Shown: one piece after another, positions 11,300 to 23,228 of the stretch
Layout of the letters: each line of letters starts with the position of its first letter
Numbering within the stretch: the first letter of the stretch is position 1
Source: Artemia franciscana
Lineage: Eukaryota > Arthropoda > Branchiopoda > Anostraca > Artemiidae
DNA length: 64,000 nucleotides
Direction: 5' to 3'
NCBI RefSeq assembly: GCF_032884065.1
Contig: NC_088867.1
Span: 45,447,453-45,511,452 of the forward strand
Translations under genes and position numbers: made by a program
The notes under the pieces: generated by a model
What the model was told of the DNA's origin: nothing
The model's database searches: none
What the model saw: only the letters and a program-made list of their open reading frames with translations

Positions 11300-11700
11300 A
11301 AAAAAGTTTTTTTTTAACTGGAAGTAAGAAGCAACATCAAAACTTAAAATGGACAGAAATTATTGCGTATACCTTAGTATAGTTCAGTATATAGCATACA
11401 TATGTAGTTTAGTATATAGTATACATAAACTTTAGCATACGTATACTTTAATTAATTGTAAGTTTTGAATTTTTCGTCCTGAAGTAATAGGAAAATAAGT
11501 TTTTTGAACTGAAAGATTAAAATAGTAACCAAAACTCTAAAAACTGATTTTCAATATCAACAAATACATCAACAAAATTCAATTATTATGCTGATTTAAG
11601 ATATATAAGTTTCATAAAGTTTAGTGTTACCCATCAAAAGTTACGGGCCTAGCAAAACTTACCCGATTTCTGAAATAAGGGGTGGAGATATACCCCTTAA
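11300..11700 (+). mobile_element. Foldback-family fragment
   Basis: The fragment contains the 'aactggaagtaagaagcaacat' hairpin edge, then 'atagtaaccaaaactctaaaa' and 'acccatcaaaagttacggg..tag', which are the terminal-arm blocks seen at 3154-3370 and 55900-56100. The order is rearranged and the fragment is truncated. The counterpart in unit 2 is at 24280-24680. Confidence 0.55.
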
Positions 11701-11879
11701 AATTGCAGGAATCTTCAGCGAAGTATTATAAATATGTTAAAAGGATCGACGGAAACTTTAAGTTCTGAAACTTGTACCCTGGTCAATCTCTTAGCGACCT
11801 TGATTTCAGCCCCTCTCAAAAATGTGATGGTTAAATAGTTTCTGAGAACGGAGATGTCCACTCTACCGTCCTCAGTGTA

Positions 11880-12625
11880 TGAAGAAGAATAAACAAGAGC
11901 AAAGAGCTCATATGACCCTTGTAACGGGGTTGAAAGAGCCAAGAGCTCATTTGGTATGAGCTCTAGCAAAATTCTAAGAATCAATAGATTGCTTTAAAAG
12001 GAAAATCGGATGCTTAATGCCGGTCGGAATTAAAAATTAGAGGCTGAGTCACGAGGTCCTTCTAAATATAAAAATTAATAAGGATCCGATCACCCGCTCG
12101 TAAGTTAAAAATACCTCAATTTTTTGATTTTTCCTCTCCCTTCAGCCCCCCAGATGGTCGAATCGGGAAAAAACGACTTTATCAAGTCAATTTGTGCAGC
12201 TCCCTGACACGCCAACCAATTTTATCGTCCTAGCACAACCAGAAGCACCAAACTCGCTAAAGCACCCCATCCCCAAACTCCCCCAAAGAGAGCGGATCCA
12301 GTCCGGTTACGTCAATCGCGACATTTATCTACGACATTTATAGGCGTTTTCCGAGATTTTCGGTTTCCCCGTCCAACTCCCCCCAATGTCAACCGATCTG
12401 GTCGGGATTTGAAATATGAGATCTGAGGAAAATCAGAGGCTTAATGCCGGTCGGAGCCAATTTCTACTTTAATTTGGGCTGGTCCCTGATATGCCTGCCA
12501 AATTTCGCCGTCCTGGCTTGCCTGGAAGTGCCTAAAGTAGGAAAACCGGGAGAGACAGACCGACCGACCGACAGAATTTGTGATAGCTACATGTCACTTG
12601 AAAAATATCAAGTGCCATAAAAAGT
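11880..12625 (+). mobile_element. Hairpin/microsatellite-ended repeat, inverted relative
   Basis: Reading left to right it holds the 'gagctcat' words, an inverted ~280-bp unit (about 12060-12460), 'gccaaatttcg.cgtcctggcttgcctggaagtgcctaaagta', a (GACC)n-type tract at 12551-12576 and a degenerate terminal stem-loop CACTTGA...TCAAGTG at 12595-12614. Together with 9343-10245 it makes an inverted pair enclosing about 3.3 kb. The unit 2 counterpart ends at 25574-25593. Confidence 0.6.
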
Positions 12626-15129
12626 ATAGATGAAAATTTTCAGGATAATATATAAGACAGCCGCCAAATTGAAAACGAAATAGAAATTTAAATAAAAATT
12701 TGCATTTAAAGGTTATTAATTGCTAATACAGACTGTACAAGAATAGTCAATGATGACACATGTACCTAGACCCAGTGTAGCTCTTCTCGAGAAAACACTT
12801 GTATTTATTTGGATTTATTGGATGTCTTATGTCCCTGAGGCCTGTGTCTATGGAATGAAGTTGCATGGCTCAATTCAACGAGACGTCTTATTTCGCGCAG
12901 AAATATTCGTTTTACCACGATCTGTGAAATACTGCACAGTCAGTTTACTAGAATCTGTTACCGATTCGAAGCAGGGATCTAGAGCGACAGAAACTATGTG
13001 TACCCAGGTTGTCCGAATCGCGTATCTATATTACTATAAAAACAGCTTGAGTGTTAGAGTTGAATTTTTGAGAGTTTCTGGGGGTTAATTCAGTCCATAA
13101 TTTTCAACAAGAATATAAGACATTGCACCAAATTGACTCAAAATTGACTGACCAAATTAAGGTGAATTTACAGACTAGCACATAAACACAATAATACCTC
13201 ACACAACCGAGAAAAATTATCACTTTACCAAAAAAGAAAAAAAGCTATTTTCTCTGGATTTCACTAGCTATTGTAAATTAAATTCATTTTTATTTAGAAC
13301 TGATAAAAAAATTGTTCAGTTTGTGAATTTAGTGATGGAGAGACTTGGTATCATTTTTTTTTTGGGGGGGGGGGTTAAAGACTTATGAAAAGGACAACAT
13401 TGAGATGCAAGTCAAATCACAACAGTTTTTGCTTCTCCTTAAAGTTTAAGTTTTTGGTTCTCATATTAAAGTTCTCTTATATATTAAAAAAGTTAACTTG
13501 TTTTAATAAATTAATTTTATTTTACATACCAATAGCGGCAGAGTGAAATATCGGTTCTCATCTGTTGTGCACCGAGTTTGAAGGACAATAAACAGCCTTT
13601 TTCTTTGTAAGAAAGTTTGATTCCCATTTTGCATTTCGTATCAAATTTAGTAGATAAGTGAACATTCTTAATTCTGTAGGATCCAAAAAAAATTGATAGA
13701 ACTTAAAACTGGTTTACATGAATGAACTAGTGGAAAAAGAAAAGGTTTGTCGCCGGTTCTGGAAATACCGTTTTTGATAAGTTCTAAGTTATAATAAGAA
13801 CTGAACACAAATAGGGAAGACTAATAAAGGCATGTACAAACCATTAGCTGATTTTTACATGTTCAACAGCATCCACAGAATTTGCTCTAATTGTTGGGTC
13901 TCATTTATCATCTGTGGTAAATTATTCAAATGAGGAGAGAGAAACAGAAGAAAGGAAGAACACCAGTGCCACTGTAGACCTAGAAAAGTTTCAGTGCGTT
14001 TCGAGGATTATTTAGCTGCCTGAAACTTCAAAAGTGAAGAAAATCATCTTGTTGTTTGTCGTAAAATAAGAATCACTAAATTTTTTTAGGGGTTTGAGGT
14101 GATAATGGGAAACTTGCAAAAAAAAGTTTTTGCAAGTTTTATCTCGCAATAGTAAAATTTTTCGCAAAATTTATTTCGCAATAAATGAAATTTATTTATC
14201 TGGCATATTTTCAATTTATTTTTCAATCTTCAAAAAACCAATTTTTTAAGGAAATTTAGTGGATAGGTAGAGCTGAAGCTTAGATGTGTAAGGATAACGG
14301 AAATGTCGAATTACGTTGAAGGGTTAAAACCTTCAACGAAGGGAAAAATAGCATACCAAAAACTTGCACAGGAAAAAAATTGATTCCTTTGTTTGACAAC
14401 ACTCCAAATTCTCTCGAAGAAAAACAACGAATGCAATAGGGTTCGAATCTTGATGCTTGACACAATTGACAGTTTTTTGAGCATAATAATAGGTTAATTG
14501 AAAAGATTGCCTAAAAATGACTAGTGGCAGTTGTAGTCTTCCTTGCACCGGATGAGAATTATGATCTTAACCCGATGACCCATTCTAATTGCTCCTTTAA
14601 AGTAATGATCTGGTCTTTGTTTATTTATTTATTTTATCACTTCTTTACATGTCTTTTATCTCTAATCGATTAACGTCCCTTTTTCTTTTCTAGGCTAAGC
14701 AGTAGCTGAGCAGTAAATTTTGCAAAACTAACTGTGTAAGCCTGTACAGTGTTGCCGTCTTTTTGTGTGATAGCCTTAATTTTCACAGAGAAAGGCGTTG
14801 CATCAGACCAGGCTTCTTGCAATTTTAAAGTTAAAATAAAAATCAAGGGCTTTCAACCTTAAATTCGTTTCATTCTCTGTAAAATTCTTGTTTGTGCCTT
14901 TTTTCTTCTTCTTTTTCACATTTTAAAAGAAATAGAGCCCTTAACATTTTTGAACTAATTATATTTTTTGCTCATCCTTTGCTAAACGAATTTACTGCAC
15001 ATCCCAGCTCTTCTGCTCTTCGTGAAGTCTACTCAACCAAGAAATTTTAGCATGAGTCATTCTGAGTCAAGAAAATAAATTGAAAATTTTAAATATACTG
15101 ATTTTGCTGATTTAAAATATATAAGTTTC
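12626..15129. other. No gene seen
   Basis: The longest plus frame is 12750-13088 (112 codons, no recognised domain). Both copies of the duplication keep it open with few changes, which recent duplication alone explains. A short inverted 'cttgcaaaaaaaagtttttgcaag' occurs at about 14113. The rest is AT-rich noncoding sequence. Confidence 0.35.
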
Positions 15130-15300
15130 ATCATTTATGTATTTATTATTGTTTTAAAAAGTAGAGTTGTAAAAGAGTCAAACTTTAGCGTAAAGAGCGG
15201 GGTGTTGAGGAGGGAACCACCCTTTTAATATACGGAATAATTTCTGTTCATGTTAAGCTTTAATGTCGCTCCTTACTTGCAGTTAAAAAAAAACTTTTTT
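15130..15300. mobile_element. Half-hairpin of the foldback family
   Basis: It contains 'ctttagcgtaaagagcgggg.gttgaggagg' and '.aatgtcgctccttactt', the right arm of the ~240-bp hairpin without its left arm. The counterpart is at 28110-28290. Confidence 0.55.
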
Positions 15301-16019
15301 TTATTTGTAATTACTTAAGGAACCCTGATTAAAAGGTTGATTCAGCAAAGGTTGAAGCTCATGTGGTAATTAACGTGTATATGCCTACAAATTATAACAA
15401 CAACAATCTGATTCACAATTTGCGTCTGTGTGCAAGCTTTTAGTCAGGTTTCTTAAAAAAGTGGCCTAAGAAGGATAACTTCATATACTGAGCTAATTTC
15501 CTCAACTTTAACTTAAATCATGTTGTTGCTTCGTTTGTCAGTCGCAAGATCAAAGTTTTTAAAGAATGATTCTATTCGGACCTCCTTCCTATCTCTACTT
15601 TCTTTTACTCATCCCCACCTATTACTCAAAATGTAGAATCGAGTTGGTTTTCATACCAAATCTTTTAATTTGAAGACTGTTCTTTATTACTACAGCTCCA
15701 GCAAGCAGTACAGGAAAATCAATCCTTTAAGATTTTTATTGCTATCTGTAGAATCTACTGCACTGTCCATGAATTGGCACTTTTTCAGTATCAGGTGGTG
15801 TTGTTGAGGTAACAGATATTTTAAATAATTCTCCATGTTTGACTATGAAAAATAACCCAGCGTCAAAAACTACCCCAATCAACGCTTAAAATCAATTGTG
15901 TAAGATTGTTATCGCAACTACTACGATTGGTCATGACTTTCCAATCAGATAGACAGCTGAATATAATACTGGGTAATAAGATGGCCACCGCAAATGTATG
16001 ACAAGAAAATATTTTTCAA
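15301..16019. other. No gene seen
   Basis: AT-rich noncoding sequence. No repeat boundary or motif is recognised apart from its duplicate in unit 2. Confidence 0.35.
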
Positions 16020-16935
16020 GAAAACCGAAAAGTTTTACTACCCTTTTTAATTGACCAATAAAACTTGTGGGCAACTAGGCAACCTCCCTGCCAAATATTG
16101 TTTTCAAAAATCCTGCGATAAATTTTCTTAGATAGTCATTTTCTTCATCCTAGTTAAAAGGCCTAAAAACTATGCCCTTGAGTATAACATGACCTGCCCC
16201 CTCCACAGCCCCTGGGTAAAGGTGTTTATGTTATAAAATGTATCTATTGTTTACCAATAGTAGTTGCTATTAAGATGCATGTATAAATTTTCAGGGAGGA
16301 GGGGGAATTTTCTGCTTGGGGTTTTTTCCACGGGGGAATTTTCTACGGGGTTGAAGTTTCCAGGGAGTGAACTTGTCAAGGGAAATTATAGACTAGAAAT
16401 TTGCCAGAATTCTCATAAATTTTTTTTTTATTTGTATTGCTTTCTTTTTCCTGTGTCAATCCTAAGCGTGGAGTGGTTAAAAGTAATTGTTTGGGGCAGA
16501 TTTTAAACGGGATTGAATTATATAGAAGATTTTTCGATGGTAAGGGGGGTTCCATCCGTGGAAATGGGATCAGATTTCCTGGAACTATTTAAAAATAACC
16601 AAAACTCAATAAAAAAAACAAGTTTTTTTTTCTATTGAAAGTAAGGAGCAACATTAAAACTTAAAACAAGCAGTAATAATCTCTAATATGTTGGGGGTTG
16701 CCCTCTCCTCAGGACCTCCATCTGTACGCTATAATTTGAATTGTGTCCCAATTCTTTCAGAATGATTCCTGAAACACAAAAACATTAAATAGAACACAGT
16801 GGCTTTTTTAAAAGTACTGAAAAACTTTAGCGTAAAGACCGAGATTTTGAGGAGGGGGCAACCCCTCTCATTTACGCAATAATTTCTGTTAATTTTAAGT
16901 TTTAATGCTGTTCATTACTTTCAGTTTTTGTGAAG
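16020..16935 (+). mobile_element. Foldback-family fragment with hairpin
   Basis: The body blocks 'gggcaactaggcaacctccc' and 'aacatgacctgccccctcca' are diverged versions of blocks in the hairpin-ended elements. G-rich 'gggggaattttct' words follow at 16280-16350. A hairpin closes it, with arms at about 16636-16725 and 16822-16926. The counterpart is at 29000-29920. Confidence 0.55.
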
Positions 16936-16963
16936 ATAAAAATTGTATTTATTTAATTTTTAC

Positions 16964-17736
16964 CATAAAATACACTTCATTTTAAACAAATTGTAAAGAA
17001 GAGGGGGATATGCTAGTTTAACTTTCAATCGAGGAATTTGTCATAGGGGAAGAAATTTTCCATAAAGGGAGCGCAGGATTTACTAGCATTACTTAAAAAA
17101 AATGAAAAAGTTTTTTTCAGCTGGAAGTAAGCAGCAGCATTAAAACTTAAAACGAACAAAAATTATTACCCATATGAGGGGCTCACCTCCTCCTAATACC
17201 TCACTCTTTACACTAAAGTATTTTTAGTAATTTCAACTATTTATTCTGTGGCTTTTGTGATTCAGGGGTCATTCTTAATGAATTGGGACAAAATTTAAGC
17301 TTTAGTGTAAAGAGCGAGGTACTGACGAGGGGGCAAACCCCCTCATATATATAACAAAAACATAAGACTACAAAAGTTCTTTACGTAAGCTAATTTACAA
17401 GTTACGTATATCTGTTACTTATAAAAAGGTTCGTAGAAAATTTAAAGTTCTAGTTGCCTTTTTAATTAACCGAAAATCAGAGGGCAACTAGGCTTCCTCT
17501 CCCGCTCTTTTTTTCTCAATGCATTCAATCAAAATTATGAGAAAGCCATTCAGCCAAAAAACAAATAAATATAAAAATTTCGTTTTAATTATTCCTCTGC
17601 GGAGAGCCGAAATCTAAACATGCATTGATTCAAAAACGTTCAGGAATTAAATAAAAAAACAAGTTTTTTAAATGAAAGTAAGGAGCGACATTAAAACTTA
17701 AAACGAACAGAAATTACTCCGTATATGAAAGGGGCT
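16964..17736 (+). repeat. 773-bp segment absent from unit 2
   Basis: In unit 2 the sequence jumps directly from 'tttaatttttac' (about 29946) to 'tttccttctcaacgccccg', which in unit 1 are separated by this segment. The segment is foldback-family body plus the left arm of the 17655-17930 hairpin. It is present in the third partial copy at about 56600-57250, so loss from unit 2 is the simpler reading than gain in unit 1. Confidence 0.75.
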
Positions 17737-17930
17737 TTTCCTTCTCAACGCCCCGCTCTTTACGCTAAAGGTTTTTTACCGTTTTAAAATGTAGAGTTAA
17801 GAGAAAGATTCAAACTTTAGCGTAAAGAGTGGGGCGTTGAGAAGGAAAAGCCCCTTTCATATACGGAGTAATATCTGTTCGTTTTAAGTTTTAATGTCGC
17901 TCCTTACTTTCATTTAAAAAACTTGTTTTT
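17655..17930. repeat. ~275-bp hairpin, copy in unit 1
   Basis: A near-perfect inverted repeat. 'gaaagtaaggagcgacatta' with 'cgtatatgaaaggggctttt' on the left pairs with 'aaaagcccctttcatatacg' and 'taatgtcgctccttactttc' on the right. Outside it are 'aaaacaagttttttaaa' and 'tttaaaaaacttgttttttt'. In unit 2 only the right arm survives (about 29946-30130). Confidence 0.85.
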
Positions 17931-17939
17931 TTAATTTAA

Positions 17940-18800
17940 TCGCGGTAAGAGCTTACATACTCTTCCTAGGACACAAACTCAAATCCCTGAAACGGATAAG
18001 CTAAACCGTGGGAAAGAAATCTTCTTAAAAACAGATAGCGGCTTATCATGAGAAAGACCGTACCGAAGGGGACGCTCCCAGGGGTCGTCTATGCATACAC
18101 GTAGTACTTTTCAGTCGTTGTAAAGAAGATGAAGCTGTGCTGTTTGGGGGTTTAATCTAGACTAACTTCTCGGTATTACTAAAATAGTCGACAATGCCAT
18201 GACTGACATTCATTGATGCGGTAGATTACAATAATTTGATAAAATTGCATTTATGCCACTTTTCGATGGCTTGGAAGACTAACTAATGAAAGCTATCAGA
18301 AGTAGATCTACAGCCCAAATAACGAATATCAATTGTAATTCCTTAACAGCGCACAAAAGGGAATTTATTTTAAGCATTTTACATGATTAAATAAGCGTAT
18401 TTCTCCTTACTTTCAGTAGAAAACACTTATTTTTCCTTATCTAATTTCTGTTCGTTGTTTAAATACTCCCGGGAAATTCGGCTTCCCCTATATTGTGAAT
18501 TCCCTTACCCTGCGAAGAGTTTCTCCATGGAGAGAGCCTTTACCAAAAAAAAAGCTTTAAAAATCACATAAAAAACGTTGTTATATGCGCTTCAGTTACT
18601 TTTAGACGATTTGGCCAAAATTTTGACGTGAAGGATTCAAACCCAGTGCTCCCCCTGGATACGGCCTTAGCTTAGTTTATCCACGTCATTCTTTTTCGAT
18701 TGACCTGTAGCGTTAATGATAGAATTCATCCTAATAGAAATTATAAGGAATATGGAAAAGCAAGCGTTTATTTTAAAACCAAAGCAACAACGACAAAAAA
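17940..18800. other. Unique-looking spacer reused as an insertion site elsewhere
   Basis: No gene is seen. Bases about 17940-18296 recur in unit 2 (30145-30530) and, split by an inserted element, at 57440-57574 plus 59331-59575. Around 18628-18690 the minus strand holds a tRNA B-box-like word (GGGTTTGAATCC) without a convincing tRNA fold. Confidence 0.45.
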
Positions 18801-20676
18801 GGATCTTGGGCTTTAAAGCTCTAATTTTAAATTCTGACCAGATCCTGTGACATTGGGAGGAGTTGGAGCAGGAAACCGGAATTCGTGGAAAACGTGAAAA
18901 CTGGGGTATTTTTATCTTACGAATAGGTGATCAGATCTTACTGAAATTTGATATTTAGAAGGAATTCATGTCTCAAAGCTCTTAATACAATTCCCGACCA
19001 GATCTTTTGACATTGGGGGAGTTGGAGGGGGAAATCTTGGAAAACACTTGGAGTGGAAGAATTGGGATGAAGCTTGGTGGATAGAATAAGCAAATGTCCT
19101 TGATACGTGATTAACGTGACCGTAATGGATTCGCTCTCTTTGGGGGAGTTGGGGGGGGCGGTTCAGTGATTTGGTGAGTTCGGTGCTTCTGGACTTGCTA
19201 GGATGGTGAAAATCGGCAGGCGTGTCAGGGACCTGCACAAATTGACTTGATAAAGTCGTTTTCCCAAATTCGACCGTCTAGGAGGCTAAAGGGGGAGGAA
19301 AGATTAGAAAAAATGAGGTATTTATAACTTACGAGTGGGTGATCGGATCATAATGAATTTTGATATTTAGAAGGACATCGTGACTCAGAGCTCTTATTTT
19401 AAATCCTGACCGGCATTAAGCCTCTGATTTTCCTTTTAAATCAATCTATCGATTCTTAGAATTTTGTAAGAGCTCATACCATATGATCTCTTGGCTCTTA
19501 GCTCTTCTTGCCTCGTCACAAGTGCCATATGAGCTCTTAGCTCTTGTTTAATTGTTCTAAACTATCATATACGACGTTTTTTTTATATAGTTTAAATTTC
19601 GACAAAGGGTACCGACATCTGAAGAATTTTTTGTCAGTACTTGCCTAAGATTCGTCGGCATATCTCAGGTGCCCCCCCCCCCAAAGGTGAAAGGCTAGTG
19701 ATGCTCTTGCAGGTCTATGATTAGAACTAAAAGCACAGAAAAACTAAAGAAAAATTAGTCATATTTTCTTATTATGAACTTCACAGGGGGGGGGGAGGGG
19801 GACTAGGTTTGGAGTACTCAGTCGTAATAAGATATAGTTGATAATCATTAATGATGTTTGGTTCCTGGAACACTCCAGATAATTTATGGAACATTCCTGG
19901 AAAACTCCATTTTTGCGCATGCATTGGTAATTACTTTCACTTGCAATTTTCAGGGAGTATGGTAGGATATAGCTGACTATGGTAAGTATATTATAACGAC
20001 AGTAGTAAGAAATTTAGATTGCCGTTTCGAAGGCCTTTGCAGAATTTGAGGATAGGAAGAATCATAGTAAATTGGGGCAAACATAGTTGGAGAATGAACG
20101 CAATTATGTAAGGTTCGTACGCAGAGAGAGGGGATATTTCCTACCTAGTCCTTGCTTTTTTAGTTAATTTACTTTGTTAATACATCATTAAAATTATGGA
20201 TATTGGTTTGTTATGCCTGTATATATAAAATTGTTAAGACAAAAATTCTCCAAGGATCTACTTGCAAGTCCAGTAGGTTTTGATAACAAATATATGTTAC
20301 AGTGAGTGTCCGAAATCTGGTTAATGTCGACGTTCACCGGTGAATGTACGAAATTCTTTTTTCTTTGCTTGGATTTAGTCTGCGCTGCCATTACACTTTT
20401 TCAGTCTTATACACGCTTTGATGGTAAAAGTTTAATTTAGGTTAGGTTATAAAATCCCAGAATAAATATCAGAATCTTAACCTAATCTAACCTATCAGTG
20501 ATTATTATCAGTAATTATTAAGAGATGAATGCAGAGAGAGCTTAGTTCTTCCATTAGTCACTATTCAGGTGTTTGATGCGCTCTTGAGTTTTAACTGTCT
20601 AACATTATATTTGCTTAATTTGTGCTTCACATGAAGTGACTTATTTATAACATTGACTTACATGTGCATATTTTAG

Positions 20677-20886
20677 ATACAAAATTCTGATCACAAGCGG
20701 AATCGCTCAACATTTTTTAGATATGTTGGAACAGGGATTACGGACCAAGTCATGGTGATAAATAACGAGAAACGTTATCAGTTATGTAAAATAAAAGTTA
20801 GGTCTGTCTACATTCCACAGATTGGCGACAAGTTTGCGTCTTGCCACGGCCTAATGGGCACCTCTGGGATCCAGTGTCGTCAGGAG
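20677..20886 (+). pseudogene. Orphan RPB2 exon, copy 2
   Basis: The same 70-codon exon as at 7762-7971, with AG before and GT after still in place. The conserved [10 protein letters not shown] block now reads [10 protein letters not shown]. An RPB2-invariant Lys and Cys are therefore changed in this copy but not in the first. Such changes in one of the most constrained parts of the polymerase indicate no selection on this copy. Confidence 0.85.
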
Positions 20887-21269
20887 GTGATTTTTTTTGG
20901 TTTTTTGCTCTGAAAATTATGGGGTTGGTTCGCGAGAATCAGTGAGATTCAACAAGAAACATTTTTATGTTTGTTTTTTCCTCCCTTAATTAGCTTCTTT
21001 TTTTAGCCTAATTTTATCAGCGAGGGAACCCAATAAAATCAAAAGAACTGTTGCAAGTTTAATTTTAATAAATATTGTAGGTTTAATTCTTATTAATTTT
21101 AGAATTGCTGATTAATTGTTTAGGTGTGAAGGGGAGGAGTAAGTTTTTTTTTCAAGGACGTGTTTTGTGTTTTTTACTCGTCCCAAACACCCTAATTTCC
21201 GTAGTGCGGTAATCTTTTTTTTTGTCAGTACTCGATGGAGATTCAGCTGTTTCCTTATGACCCATTTGT

Positions 21270-21291
21270 TAATAATAATAATAATAATAAT
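21270..21291. repeat. (AAT)n microsatellite, copy 2
   Basis: Counterpart of 8353-8374. Confidence 0.9.
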
Positions 21292-21427
21292 TTAAAAAGA
21301 ATTTTGGAAAGTACCCAACAGCAAGTGGCCGGAATAGTCAAGCGTATTTGAATTCACCTTAAGGAACTTGCCAGCTGTGAATAAGTGAGAAAAATCAGAA
21401 TGCGTTTTCCACATATTTTGCAAATAA

Positions 21428-21496
21428 AGTGAACAAAAAAAAAAGGATTGGCTTTCCCATGAGGGTAAGCTCAAAGTTTAAGCAGCAGGCATCTAG
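21428..21496. repeat. ~69-bp insertion specific to unit 2
   Basis: Unit 1 reads 'gcaaataag-aaccccctgaag'. Unit 2 has about 69 extra bases (A run, then 'ggattggctttcccatgagg' and 'gcagcaggcatctag') before 'aaccccctgaag'. No inverted ends or clear target duplication are visible, so its origin is unknown. Confidence 0.7.
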
Positions 21497-22326
21497 AACC
21501 CCCTGAAGCCTAAAAAAAATTAACTTTCTTATTCATTATTTTATTTAATTGATCTCACAGATTTTCTATTTCCTTTAAGTTTTCCTTCTCGTTTTGGATA
21601 ATATTCTGATCTGGGGAACTAATCGAAACGTGTGTTTAAAAATCGCACAAATGGCGGAAGTGTGAGGGTTTTGATCTTGAGTTGCATCGGATTTTCTAAA
21701 AAGTTCCTTGTGGGATATATTTTCTACCACTAGTAAAAAAAATTTTAGAAGTAGTAGCCTCAAAAATTGTAATCCTTTTGAATATACAGCTGTTGGGAGC
21801 TAATATTGGCGGTGCACATATGTTTGAATGATATTAATTTGGACCAATTTAATAAAGTTGAGACTGAGCGATCTACCAACTTTTTTACGCTCTTACATAA
21901 AAGGTTTTTTTTCGGGGCCATTTCCTATATATTTATTTATAACCCGCTTACATGAAAAGATAAATAGTGGAATAAACACAAAAGAAAATCAACAATAACA
22001 TTAAAAACACACACACAAAAATTAAACAACGATAACATTAAATAAATAATTTTAATGAAAAAAACGAATTAAACCATGGCGAGGCGACAATCGCCAATAC
22101 GCTGTTTCTAAAATCCTTTTAAAGGTATACTTTCAAGTTAAATGTAAATATTTCTAACTTTCAGTTTTAATTTAAAGAAAATATAATTAGTTTAGTGTCC
22201 TCAGGTAGCTAATATTAGGTAAATCTCGTCATCTCTATTATTCTATCTTTCAATCTTCACTTCTCTTAGGTAAATCACTCATCCTCTCTACTTTTCTCTC
22301 TTTTACACTTCATGCTGTCACGATTT

Positions 22327-23228
22327 TTATGGCACTTGGTATTAACCAAGTGACATATAGCAATCGCCAATTCTGTCGGTCTGTCGGTCTGTCTGTCGGT
22401 CTGTCTGTCGGTCCCGGTTTCGCTACTTTAGGCACTTCCAGGTAAGCTAGGACGATGAAATTTGGCAGGCGTATCAGTGACATGACCAGCTTAAATTAGA
22501 AATAGTCTTTTTCCCAGTTTGACCATCTGGGGGGGGGGGGAGTGGGGGCCCGGTTAATTCGTAAAAAATAGAAAAAATGAAGTATTTCTAACTTATAAGC
22601 GGGTGATGGGATCTTAATGAAATTTGATGTTTGGAATGATATTATGTCTCAGAGCTCTTATTTTAAATCCCGACCGGATCCGAAGACATTGGGGGGAGTT
22701 GGAGGGGGGACCTAAAATCTTGGAAAACACTTAGAGTGGAGAGATCGGGATGAAACTTGATGGGAAAAATAAGCACAAGTCCCAGATACATAATTGACAT
22801 AATCGGAACGGATCCGCTCTCTTTGGGGTAGTTGGGGGGGGGTAATTCTGAAAAATGAGGTATTTTTAACTTACGAACGGGTGATTGGATGTCAATGAAA
22901 TTTGATGTTTAGAAGGATATCGTGTCTTAGAGCTCTTATTTTAAGGCTTGACCGTATCTGGGGAAAATGGAGGGGGGAGTTGGGAGGGGAAAACCTAAAA
23001 CTTGGAAAACACTTAGTGGAGGAATCGGGATGAAACTTGGTGGGAAAAATAAACACAAGCCCTAGATACATGATTGACATAAAAGGAACGGATCCGCTCT
23101 CTTTGGGGTAGTTGGGAGGGGGGTTATTTCTGAAAAATGAGGCATTTTTAACTTACGAACGAGTGATCGGATTTCAATGAAATTTGATATTTAGAAGGAT
23201 ATCGTGACACAGAGCTCTTATTTTAAAC
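22327..23228 (-). mobile_element. Hairpin/microsatellite-ended repeat, copy in unit 2
   Basis: Counterpart of 9343-10245. The terminal stem-loop is at 22333-22352, with the same GTCG/GTCT tract and three ~280-bp units. Confidence 0.6.

Larger units (their letters stand above)
5886..18800 (+). repeat. Tandem duplication, unit 1 (12,915 bp)
   Basis: From 5886 onward the sequence is repeated in the same orientation from 18801 onward, with only scattered differences by eye. Unit 1 ends at 18800 in a run of A, where it abuts the start of unit 2. Two bases (AA) are shared at the junction. Corresponding landmarks sit 12,915 bp apart near the left end and about 12,980 bp apart after a ~69-bp insertion in unit 2. 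The unit contains the RPB2 exon at 7762-7971, ~280-bp arrays, hairpin-ended repeats and foldback-type fragments. Confidence 0.95.

Noticed and set aside
11715..11984. 89-codon minus-strand frame, identical in both units
   Set aside because: Lies in repeat sequence related to 6550-6640. No domain recognised.
12750..13088. 112-codon plus-strand open frame, kept open in both duplication units (also 25729-26067)
   Set aside because: No recognisable motif, no splice or initiation context. Conservation is explained by recent duplication.
14400..14470. 'ggttcgaatc' tRNA-like word
   Set aside because: No acceptor or anticodon stem around it. The unit 2 copy is equally unstructured.
18628..18690. 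Possible tRNA-derived sequence (B-box-like word on the minus strand)
   Set aside because: No A box at proper spacing and no cloverleaf arms could be built.
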